Assembly (NCBI GenBank): GCA_032209605.1
Contig: JASFXZ010000052.1
Location: 1,426,001 to 1,490,000 of the forward strand
Origin: Mactromeris polynyma
Taxonomy: Eukaryota > Mollusca > Bivalvia > Venerida > Mactridae
DNA length: 64,000 bases
Direction of reading: 5' to 3'
Of this stretch, positions 49,000 to 61,500 are shown piece by piece (position 1 is the first letter of the stretch; each line of letters opens with the position of its first letter). The notes below the pieces were generated by a model. That model did no database searches. It was not told where the DNA came from and saw nothing but the letters and a program-made list of their open reading frames with translations. The position numbers and the translations under genes were made by a program.

Positions 49000-51900
49000 T
49001 GTCACTTCGAAAACATTTATTCACTTCTTAAATTCGTTCGAAACAAAAAACAGCATACATAAACATACAAAGTAAGCTAATGATGTAGACATCATATTGT
49101 ACAGAGAAAATGAACTATCGGATATCACACATGTAACCATCAACAAGTACAGAAGAAGATTTAAAAAAAAAAAAAAATGAAAAACGCATGAAATTTTTTA
49201 TAAGTCCTAACTGTCATGGACTTAGCAATCATGTCCAGTATTTAAAAAGTTGGCCCTTAGTTCTGTTTATAGCCAAATTTCATCCTCGCTGCCAACTGAA
49301 TTAATGGAAAATCTGGAATAGAATCATTCAAACTGTACACTAAAAAATCATTCTTGCATGCATTTACTGTATAATATCTGTACGTTTCTCGTATGTGCAA
49401 AGCATACTTACAAGGGAAATAACTCGCACACTATTTACTAAGTGCAATCAGACTATATACAAACATGATTTACCTCCCATTAAATATATATATACACATC
49501 ACATTCATTATTATTCAAGATACAAAAAGGAGAAACAGAAATAAAATTTGCCTGCCCTACGTTCATGTACGGCTATCATTTCGTAACGTTTTGCAATTTG
49601 GTTCCCGTGGGATACAACACAAAACGTTCGCCACCAATGCCGTAACTGAACGCAGGGCTGGTCAATTGATGAATCGGGAGACCAAGTTTCCTCTACACTG
49701 ATATTTCTTTGATTCAGAATTGTGACCAGGGCCTGGGAATATAACAGGTACTTGCACCAAGTGTCACAAAATTACTCTCAAATCTGATAGTGTCTCACAT
49801 TTAGTGTGAAAAGTGTGATTTGTTAAATGAGTACTTGATATTATCTATGGCCCATTTTCTTAGAGATTTGAGTGAACTATGAGATGTGGGGGTAATCTGG
49901 GGGTGTGGCACTCAAACCCAATAAATACTCCCAGAATTCTCATAAAATCTCAAATAAAATGGACCAGAAGGAGTATTTTAGCACTAATGTGACATTTTCA
50001 TACATTCCGCACTCAGATTGCCACTATCCGACTGAGAAGAGTAAATTTGGTGATTTGAGCGCCGAGTGTTTGTATCCGTTACAATCCTGAACCCTGATAA
50101 AAAGCAAACATTTAACCGCAAGACCCAGCCCTTACTGCTATTAATGGAACTGCTTTAAAAAATTGAATCTTTAACTTAAAACAGAGATGTAAGTAGACCG
50201 CGGTAAGAAATCTTCGGAGCAATTTTCACGCTTCTGTGTTTAAGAAAAGCATTTTTCCACCAATTCACAGCTGTCTCGGTATCAACCAATGAAAGGCTTC
50301 GTTACAATTCATTTAAAGGATGTTAGATACAAGACAAATTTGTTACTCTAAATACCCCATAAAATGACATCTATGCAAATAGATAAAAAATGTATTCAAA
50401 AATATTATGGGTTAAAAAATGGCATACAGATTGAACGTGGAAATTTATCAAAAAGAATATTCAAGAAAATAATGGCTATTTAGCAAAATATTCTGATTAG
50501 GTCTTTTACAGATATATGCCAGTTTAAAAATGAAATGATTTGAAATGAGGAAAAATAATTGCTCTGCTTAGAAATATTTTGGTCAAGTAGAATTTTATAC
50601 CTGGCAAAGAAATGGAATGACAACTTGCTTACTGAAACCAAGAGCGAAAATGCTAAAATTTCAAGGGCAGTAATTGAGTATAAATACTAACATCATTTCA
50701 AGCTGTGTGCTTTTCCAGTAATCGTATATAGTCAATTTTTTCAACCTGTTGCAGGTGATAAAGTTGACCTTTCTCTATAATTATGCAAATTTCACATAAG
50801 CCTAATTCCTACTGGACTAGTCAACATCTAATTCATACTACAGTACCTATCTGACCATTGGGACTCGTTCAATAAATATTCAAGGTCAAAGAATCTGCAA
50901 CAGGTCAAACAATTCAGACTATAGCTGAGAAACAAAACAAGTAGATTTACAATAAGAGATCACTGATGAGGGGAAACAAGAGATATTATAAAACTATTAC
51001 TATTGTATGTCTAGTTCTGTAGTCATGGTAACAATGGAATGCGATGAAGTCAAATTACCGAGTACAGTAAGCAATCACAATGTGATGGTTAGTGAATGTA
51101 GCACATATAACCGCTACAGTTAAGCACTTGTAAAATGTTCTACTATATAAATGAGAAACAAAACATTACATTGATCATGAGATTAAGTGGACAAACTTGA
51201 TCAAAATGCACTTTATTTCAAAGCAACAAAACAAGATGTCTTGGTCATTAGGCAATACCCATCCAGTTCAGTTAAAATTTATTCTGGAGAAATTTCTAAT
51301 GTAAACTTGATCTGAAGTTAATCATGATGTGAACTTTTGGATGCTTTGTTAACTCCAGGACTTTAAAGTGCATTATGCCCACATTTCATTCAACACTATT
51401 TACCACAATCAATAAACGAAAAAAATCCTACATTCAAAATCAAAGGAGAGAATTGATATGACAAGGTGGACAACGTATTTATACATGATAATTAATTGAT
51501 TTCCCCTGACCAACCAACTATCACAGGTTGGAAAAAACAGTATGCTATTTCATATTATCCTAAAAATAAATATCTCACACGATGACCAACACCATTTTTT
51601 AATCAATATCATCCACAATAAAACAACAGAAACCTGGTCTATAACATTTTGATTGCATCCAAGAATTCAGAAACAATACAAGAATTCTTCAACTAGAATA
51701 AAAAATAACATTCTCAACATGAATAATTGACACATAATTTGTACTAAACAGCAAATGAGCAGAGATGTTTCAAGAATATCTCCTATTATGAAAGATAAAA
51801 TACAATTTCTGATTAAAATGCTGATAAATAGTATTACATGGTTTCAACATTACATTCAAACTGTCTAATAATGATAAGATTATCATATGCTTCTAAAACA

Positions 51901-52556
51901 AAAATATCATAACATCGCCAATCAACATGAATTTTTTTTATGCCCGACGTATTTAGCAATTTTTATCATAAATATTTGTATCCCAGAACATGGCCATTTT
52001 ATGTGGGATTCCGTGATACACATGTATAAAAGTAGAAAGACTGACGTTGGGATATATCCAGTAAACAGGGGCCTCATACAAGGGTTATCTATGCATTATG
52101 CTTCTATCTGAATCACTTTTTCATGGATTTTCATTTACTGATCGAATTTTAATCATTTCCTGATCCTAGTTTCTGGGAATCTTGATTTTCTTAAATAATG
52201 TCTCCATAATCACATGTTGTGGGTCTTCCATCATCATCAGAATGTTTTCTCTTTTAATCAGCCACCATTTGTAACTGGTCATTTGAATTCACAAGTCGGC
52301 CAATCAGAATATTTGTTACACATGCCTTCAGCCAATCACATTCTGCCATAAAGTAGGCAATTTATTCTAACACAAGGCAGCCATTAGCTACATGGTTGCC
52401 AAAAGCAACTGCATGGGTGACAGGCATGAAGTAATATTTTCCACCATTCAAAATTTAGATGACATCAAATCACGCAGTTTTCTGGTGGATCAGCAGTTGT
52501 TACAAGAGTTTTGATTGGCCATGTGTTGGAACCCAAGGTAACTGTAGAGAAATCTG
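49000..52556 (-). other. PRKAG 3' UTR (long, AT-rich)
   Basis: No exon of either gene is recognisable here. A minus-strand AATAAA at 49016-49021 would set the transcript end near 48,990-49,005, giving a 3' UTR of about 3.5 kb if the predicted last exon is right. It includes a run of A at 49160-49177, a locally GC-richer island at about 49,540-49,700, and otherwise ordinary AT-rich sequence. Confidence 0.5.
49016..49021 (-). terminator. Candidate polyadenylation signal of PRKAG
   Basis: Plus-strand TTTATT reads AATAAA on the minus strand. It is the farthest canonical hexamer before the opposing gene's last one, so it is a reasonable end for PRKAG. Confidence 0.45.
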
Positions 52557-52585
52557 TCACGAGAAGGAATTTTTCTTTTCCGATT
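52557..52585 (-). CDS. PRKAG: PRKAG predicted last coding exon
   Basis: On the minus strand the acceptor ATATTTTTCAG is followed by 29 coding bases that fit phase 1: the split codon gives Glu, then SEKKNSFS and TGA at 52557-52559. A short, charged, Ser/Lys-rich end is typical of AMPK gamma C-termini. Alternatives are the unspliced Gly-Lys-stop ending, or an acceptor near 49733 (TATTCCCAG on the minus strand) that would give a longer tail. Homology cannot decide because the extreme C-terminus varies. Confidence 0.55.
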
Positions 52586-55500
52586 CTGAAAAATATTTGA
52601 TTTAAGATAATATATATACTAGAACTGAGAAGAAATCAATGCTAAGAATAGCAAATTTCAAATACAACAGACTAATGGAGAAAAATGTTGAAGAAATCCT
52701 CGTAATTGTAAGGTCACACAAAACATTTCAGTTTTTGTTTTATCAATCATTTCAAGGCTTTAACTAGAGCATGAAAATATAACCAACATAATAGCAACAA
52801 AACTCTTCAATATGGCAAGAACATCGTTATATCAACCATTTTTCTTGGCCTGACAACTCCTCTAGATAATCAGGTTTTACTGTATGTGAAAAATAAACTT
52901 CTATAAACAAATTTTTGCTGAATGGAATTTTTGTCTTTCTTCAATCTGTAAATTCGCAAACATTTCCAAATCGTGAATTTTAAAACTTGAAAAACATCTC
53001 AATTTTATATGTTTTATTGTAAATTGTGGTGTGGGCGTGAACATTCTCAGGGGTTCCATTACGTGCTGAATCTCAAGGGTCATTTTCATCAATTTATACC
53101 GTTAACATTGTTTTACCATATTATACCAAAATACCTATAATTTATAGAAAAATTGACACTCCAGCCAGAATCCTGAGGGTCAAAATGTGGCTTTTTGGAA
53201 ATTCCAGGGTTCAAAGAATCAACTCCAGGGTCAAATGAAACTCCTCACTTACCAGTTTCCATAGGTTCCAATATAAGTGTATTGAGGAGATCAGACAGAG
53301 ATATAATGCCGACAACATGATCTTCCTCATCAACTATCACCAATCTATGTACTTCTGCCTTCACTATCTTATCTACCACAACCTTCAGTGAATCCGACTC
53401 GTAACATTTCACCACACCTTCGAACCAGCTTGCCTGTAATATATCAATAATTGTAAACATTGTGACATTCACTCGGAAATGTTTGACATTCATTCAGTCA
53501 TTTTGTGACATTCTATCAAGAATTTTGTGACTTACAATTAAGAATTTTGTGACATTCAATCATATTGTCAAATAAAACTTCCAGCATACCCAGGATCTAC
53601 CCTACGACTTCCAGCATACCCAGGATCTACCCTACGACTTCCAGCATACCCAGTATCTACCGTACGACTTCCAGCATACCCAGGATCTACCCTACGACTT
53701 CCAGTGCAGCAGCTGGCTTCTCTATGTACAGAGCTTACTGTGCAAAGTATTATAATGAAACTTCTATGAAAATAAGGAGTATACATTACTTACCCCCATT
53801 CTATGTTGAAGAGCTTGTTGTATCGTGATATCAAGATCGTTGTAAGTCTTCTCAGCTGCCAGGTTCTGTAAGATATATCAAGGTTATCATAATAACTATG
53901 TTTCATTTATATGCTTTATCAATTATGATACACACCTAAGATAGAAAAACTTCATTATAATGCGATATACAAAATTACAGATCGTACATGTTACTCAACA
54001 CGCAATACTAACACTAAACTCCTATCACTCATTCTCAAAGAGCACACAGTAAGCATTATAACAATGTTCCCATACTCAAATCTCCACACACTGGCCCTGC
54101 AGAAAATGTTAGGGGCTGAGTAATAGCCTGGAGGTAATTATTATCGAATATTGAAGGCAAGTTGAAGTACAAGTCATGTGACAGGAGCAGTCTAGTAGAA
54201 GTACAAGTCATGTGACAGGAGCAGTCTAGTAAAAGTACAAGTCATGTGACAGGAGCAGTCTAGTAGAAGTACAAGTCATGTGACAGGAGCAGTCTAGTAG
54301 AAGTACAAGTCATGTGACAGGAGCAGTCTAGTAAAAGTACAAGTCATGTGACAGGAACAGTATAGTAAAAGTACAAGTCATGTGACAGGAGCAGTATAGT
54401 AAAAGTACAAGTCATGTGACAGGAGCAGTATAGTAGAAGTACAAGTCATGTGACAGGAGCAGTCTAGTATAAGTACAAGTCATGTGACAGGAGCAGTATA
54501 GTAAAAGTACAAGTCATGTGACAGGAGCAGTCTAGTATAAGTACAAGTCATGTGACAGGAGCAGTCTAGTATAAGTACAAGTCATGTGACAGGAGAAGAT
54601 TTACAAGAAGACACTTACAATGACATCAAACTTGGCATAAATATCAACAACTTTCCCTTCATCATCTACAACCGGCAGAGCTGATATTCTGTGTTCAACA
54701 AACATGTTCAAAGCGTCATATACTGATGTATCACGTTTTGCCTGTAAAATAAGTACCAATACAATTAATATATTCATAAACGTAACGAGCACACATCAGT
54801 AAATTTCCACAAACTCTTCACCAGACCAAATTATTCTATAATATTTAGTGAATGGTGGAAGTATTATGTCTCATTGCACTTGGGGTGGTGGTGTATTTTG
54901 TATACAGCATTCCCTTTGCTTCTTTATCAATTTTAGGTGTCATCTACAGTAAAAAGATACAAAATGAAAACCTGTCTATATACTTACAGTTATCACTTTG
55001 TCGTATGTACCAATTTTTAACTCTTTGATGGTTTCATTCCAGAAGCTAGGCTTTGGAAGATCATTAATCTGTAAATAGAAATCAAAGAATCAACAGACAG
55101 AGTGAATACCTTTGTTATGCAAAGTCAGTACTATGAGGTATAGACATTTGCCAAATTCTCATACACAAAGTCAATAGAAGAAAATGGAAACATTACCACC
55201 AAGTTCCATTATCTGCCTCTTGCTTAGTGCATGATGTCTCTATTGGAATTTAATGTAAGTATAACCTCAATAACAACACCACCGTTGGAACCCTTGGAAA
55301 CTGGTCTTCTCATTGAGGTGATCTTGATATCGAGGTTAAATAAAGAGAAAACAGTGAAAATAGACTTGAAAATTGTGTTGTTAATTTTGAGGTGGTCTTA
55401 TCATTTCGGTAGTCTTTAACTGCTTATAGGCTTTTTGTACAATGCAAATATTTTTGTTTGTATAGGCTATATAATTTTAAAGCGATGTGAATTGAATGCA

Positions 55501-58500
55501 TCCATCTTTTCAAGCATTATTGATCAGAAACCTGTTTTATAAGCCAAACAAGGGCCATGACTCCTCCAAATTGGAACCGAAACTAAATAGCTGGGGCTTA
55601 AATATGGTCTGCGTAATCTACAATGTCACAGAATCTGAGTAGACAAACTTACATATAGATACAAAAATCTAAGAATTCTTTTGTGCGTGAGAATGTAGAT
55701 GGCGTTCCCCGTCATTTTATCGACAACTGGCAGACGATGGACATGGTTATGTATCAAAGTCTTGATAGCCTCAAACAGACTTGCATCGGGATCAATACAC
55801 ACAAATGGTCTCTGTTTGTCCTTCAACACATCTGTAAATACAGTTAATTATCAAATTTAGTTTCAACTTTTCTGTTGTAAATTGATTAACAAAACAAGTC
55901 ATTCTAACTTTAGGCTTCCCAGCAGCTTCTGACAAAAATTATGGCTAATTTAAGCGCTACTCTGAACTAATTTTTGGGTTCTCAATAGTCTTCAGCTGGC
56001 CTTGGCTGTGTACTCACAAATTAAATCTTCGGACACGAGTCACAGCCAGTACCAAGCTGAAGTTGATGTAACTTATACTACTCTCTCTCAATGTCAGCTT
56101 CCTGTGTTTTAAACCAGTACTCGAGCCTAAGTCATTGCAGGGATTGCGAAGACGGCGCTAAAATCACCCCAAATGTGGGATTATAATTCATGATATTCAA
56201 ATCAACAGTTCAGGGCTCCATCCTTAGAGATCAATGCTACTTTCATAAATGATAAGTATGATTTTCAAAAGAATTTTTTATCTAGACATCCACAATTTTG
56301 TAATACATATAATGACAAAAGACCTCAGACTGTTAACACAGTAGGAATCATGAAATCATGCATTAATGGTCTTTATTTCACAACATAAAATGGAAATAAA
56401 TCAACATCATGATAAACTCAAACAGAGGTTACTTTCAATAATCATCATTACAGTTTCATTCTCAGATAAAGATATTAGGGGGACATATAGTGTCTACTGT
56501 CCAGTGAGTACAATATTGACAGGAAAGGTGATATTGTATAGGCAGCGGGCAATGAATCCAAAGATCACATATGTAGGAATATCCACTGCCATAAATTCTT
56601 GCAGCTGAAGAAATTGTTCTTGATATTATTTGTTAACCTCAACAATAAACAAACACGAATATTATCGGATATTGGACACAATATCGGATATTGGATATAA
56701 TATCTCTGTTTTCATTTAGTTTGGTCTATGTCATGACATATGAGAAAACTGGAAAAATGATTTGTAGACATATGTGGGCGAAGCTAAAAAATGTTATCTT
56801 AAAGCATGAGAACACAAAATGTTGTTAGGCAGCTGTTAACATGCAGTTGCCATGACAATGGCATGATTAATAAATATACAAGATGAGTGTATTGGATAAA
56901 GATGATGATCGGACGAGGCTCTAGTTCAACAAAGCATGTCAAATAGAGAATTTTCTCAAATACATAAATTCTGAAAAATGAAAAGCATGCAACAGTCTTG
57001 CCACCGATAGTGCACGATTCAGTCCGATTTACAGCTACAAACTACATATTCTATAAAATCTTGAACAATTTAGTTGAGACAGGTCCCAGTTGAGATATTT
57101 GGTACAATATATGGGGAACTAGATACAGACATGCAGAGAGACCAGTTAAAGATGTAAGAGAGGGATTATGTTCATGCCACAGAGATTGAAGCCAAATATT
57201 TAACTCACCTCTCCATTTCTCGATATTATGTTCTTCAAGTTCATCCATCTTCACCTGTAACGATACAAAACAAACACGCAAACATAAAACATTGTTTGTC
57301 AACTGATTTGTTAAGGTCATACAACTATTGGTTCTACTTGACAATGCAACTATGTTATATTTGAAGCTACAAAACAAAGCTGAATTCAACTGGCATCACA
57401 CCTTAGGAGAAGCATGTATTACTAGACACTCCAAACTTTTGATATAATTTTTTCATCCAGTCATATAAATTAAAGAAACATTCACATTGATCTAGAAGCA
57501 TCAAGAAAATGAACTATTCCAAGAAGCAGCTTGTTGCGAGTGTTAGCAAGTGTTCATTTTAAAATGATGCAAAATGTAATTTTTAAAATAGAGTGATTCA
57601 AACTAAATTAAGTGTCTTGCAGTGAAGTTATAACATCAATGCATCAGTAAGTCCAGATCTCTCACCTTACTTAAAGTCCAGCATTAAGTTCTCTCCCCTT
57701 TCTCAAGTTCAGTAATTTACTTCTTTCTCAATGTAAAAAATCAGTTTCCTCCCCCTTTCTCAAGGTACAGAGTTCAGTTGACTCCCCTTTCTCATAGTCC
57801 AGAATTCCATTCTCCCCCTCCTCTCAAATTCAATATTCTTTGCCATTTCTCAAGGTCAATAATTCAGTTTCCTCCCACTTTCTCAATGTACAGAGTTTAA
57901 TTGTCTCCCCTTTCTCATAGTCCTGAATTCCACCCCCCCCCCCCTTTCTCAAATTCAATATTCTTTGCCATTTCTCAAGGTCAATAATCAATAATTTAGT
58001 TCTGTACCCCTTTCTCAAGGTCCAGAGTTCAGTTAACTCTCCATTTTCTCAAAATTCAGAGTTTAGTTCTCTCCCCTTTCTCAAAGTCCAGAGCTAAGTT
58101 ATCTCCACATTCTCAAAGTGTCTTTGAACTGGATACTAAGACCAGTTTGTGTAACCATAACACCCCAGGGACGACCATGAAGTCATTATATATACTAGGC
58201 TTCAAATCTAACATAAGCAAACTTCAATATATTTGCGCCAAACTTTCAAAAATTCCACCAGCAAAGCAATAACTGATACCCTGTTACGTATGATAGTCTG
58301 TTACTTATCTGCACAATCCCGACCTGCACAACCCCCACCTGATGCTCTCAGGAACCAGACAATGGCAACCAGCAAACAGATAATTTTACTGTTGTTTTGC
58401 ATCAATTTTATCTACATAGACATTATTCAATTTTAAACAAATTCAATAAATGCAATGATCACCACCACCAGTAGATAGTCCAGACGGTCATTTTTCAATT

Positions 58501-61500
58501 TATTAGATTTATGTTGTAATACAAAGCAATGATCGGTGACTGGCTGTGCTAGACTAGAAATAACTTAGTAGTTCTGCTGGGAAAATCAAATATCTGCCAG
58601 AAATAGAACATAATTGCTTTCTACAAAGCACAGACTTTGCCTTATAAAGTGAACAATGACGCTGAAATCCATTCAGACAGCATTGATCACCACTGTAACT
58701 AAAATGCAGTCACGCAAGTCATCTAACTTTGTTCAGTCAGTTCAACAGATTCACATGAAAGCTACTTTATCACATTAGAAAATGAAGTAAAATATTTGTC
58801 TGCCAATACAAGCAGTAACTAAGATGCAAGCTGGATCGAAAAAATACCTTTTAGCTATAAAATGCAACAAAGACAATCCACAATGGTTGTCCAATACAAA
58901 TGTTCAATATCACTTTACAGTAATAGACATATTGTGGCTTCATCAGATCCTTACATTACCTATCAGGAGAGTTTAACATTGTTTCCAACAAACCCTTGCT
59001 GGTTCCAAGCATAGCTCAAATCCCTGCCACCACCAAGAACCACTTGACCCATGAAAGATGGAGAAATAAGAAATGTTCCGACTGTTGATTTCATTGAAAC
59101 TGAAAGCTTGTAGGCAGCATCCATGTCATAGCAAGACAGCACAGCATTCCGTATGATTCAATTGACTCGAGTCATAAAACTTAAAATGTCTGCAACGTCA
59201 CATATCTGATTCTAGTACTGACAAAACCAAAACTTTCAAACTTCTAAATCTTCAAGCATCTTTTATTAATTTGAAAGTAAATCAAAGCAATAAAAACCTT
59301 TCAGATCAGGAAGGATTTGTTGGTGGTGGCAGTGGTAACTTTTTGCGTAACGCCAAGGGAAGCAACTGCTGCAAGGAGTTAGGATTTCCAACTTGACTAT
59401 CGCAATCAAATAATCAAGACTTAGTGCATACAGTGTGATATTGTTCATAACAAGTCAAACCTATGTCAAACATGTGATATAGCATTATATCTCAGATCAG
59501 CCGTCTTTCGTTTCAAATATGGGTAAATTTTAATTTATTTAAGCAGCCATTAAGCTTTTGTTGAAGTATAACCTAGTGTGAAGGTAAACTCGAGTATTCA
59601 GACAAGTCTCGAAACAGAAGCCGCTGATTGGTCAGTTCGAAGTGCGTTCATAAAATTGACCAATGGCAAAGCTTAATTCTGAGACTGGACTCTTGACTAA
59701 TAGTATTTTTTACATGGTGCCCCAATAACATCTCAATATAAAAGTTGAAACATCATCAATATGAACATTCTAAATTTATCAATTAAATCACAAAAAATAT
59801 TTATTATCTCCCTTTAAAATAATGCAAAGAAATATTGAAAATGAAGTGAATAAATGAAAAGCAAGGCAAACTTGAAAGTGAACAATAGTGTTAATATAAA
59901 AAAACAATGCAAACTATTCATGCTTTGCAAACAAAAAGGCAATCAAATAAAACAATAATAAATATTTTCACAAAATCCTGAAAATTTCTTAAATAAACCA
60001 TTTGTTATAAAGCAGACTAAAATTATCAACACCAGGAATTTCAAGCAAGCATAATTCATTGACATTAAGGCATAGTATATCATACTTTTATATCTAATCT
60101 ATCATACCAGGGTTTTCCTACATCCAGCAATGATTTTCAAACTATCTTAAATATAGTTTCAATAATGCCATTTTATCTACATTGGATATTTTTCAAGCAA
60201 TACTAGGTAAAAGCAACTAGCTACAATTTCAAGCACTGACATTTTATATGCTCCCAGATAACAATATCAAGCTCCATATCTTATAGCCTTCTTGGGATAT
60301 ATTTCAAGCATATTTAAGCAATATCTACATTTTTTTATATCAAAAACCTACAACAAACATAATCAAGACATCACAGGGAAGAAGGGAGACAACTACAGCA
60401 GCGTAGTACTCATTCAAGGGCAGTAACTCTTATCAGGCTAATAAAACTGCAGTTATTTCCTATACCCAAAACTCACTACTTGTGGTAACTCAAAGGTAAA
60501 GCTCTTATATGGTTGACAAAACTTGAGATTTTCACTCAAAAAAAACAACTCACCAACTTTCATAGTAATTCAACACACAATATACATATTTCATCTGATT
60601 AGTAATTTCTTGAAAATTGTTTAATGTGAAGAAAACAAACCCATATATAAAACTAATATTCTACTACATAATAAATTCCATTTTCAGCCTTGCATACAGC
60701 AATTAATGGCAAACATGGCACTTATACTCCACTTTCATGTTCCAATTTTGCACAGAATAAATAACTACCAAAATCTTACCAAACTCTTACAAAACTATCT
60801 AAATTTCTGTATCCCAAAATTAACCAGCCAGGGTGTGGCAGTCATTTTGAGGGGGGAGGGGATCATATAAATGTCTAACTAATTTCAACAGTCGCAGCAA
60901 TGAACCTTATGCAAGACTATCCAATACTTTTCATACATATCCCTACCTATAGGGTAAAATAGGGCTTCCCATGTACATGGGGTGAAATAGGAAATTTAGT
61001 TTTTTCAATAAAAATTCTTGGATCTTGCGATAAAAATCTGTTAATACAGGATATAAAGCAACTAAAATATAAGCAAACTGAATGTGAAAAAAACAGTAAC
61101 AACACAAAAGGTAACTAAAACAGTGTAAGTGCAGTAACATACGAATACAATACCCGATACAATGAGACAGACATATTAAAACATTGCATAATGATCCCGA
61201 GATAGAATACTGTTAATCTATTGTATAATTATCTTGGTTGAACGTAGACATGGGCATGAAATAAAATAAAACACTTCACTTACATGATGCCTTTTATCTT
61301 TTTCCTGGATGGTTTTTTAAAACAAAACAGAGATTTATGAAGCTTATACAAGATTGTCTAAAAAACTGCACGAATATTCTTCATACAGAATTTTTGAGAC
61401 AAAATTATAGGGAAAAACTCATAGAGACATAAATAAATAAATAAATATTCAACGAAAATTAAAATAAGAAATACTTAAGTATAGATGAAATGAACTCTAT

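Noticed and set aside
49465..49740. GC-richer island in the PRKAG 3' region as a separate gene or alternative last exon
   Set aside because: An acceptor-like TATTCCCAG is present on the minus strand, but no known C-terminus matches. The nearer predicted last exon is simpler.
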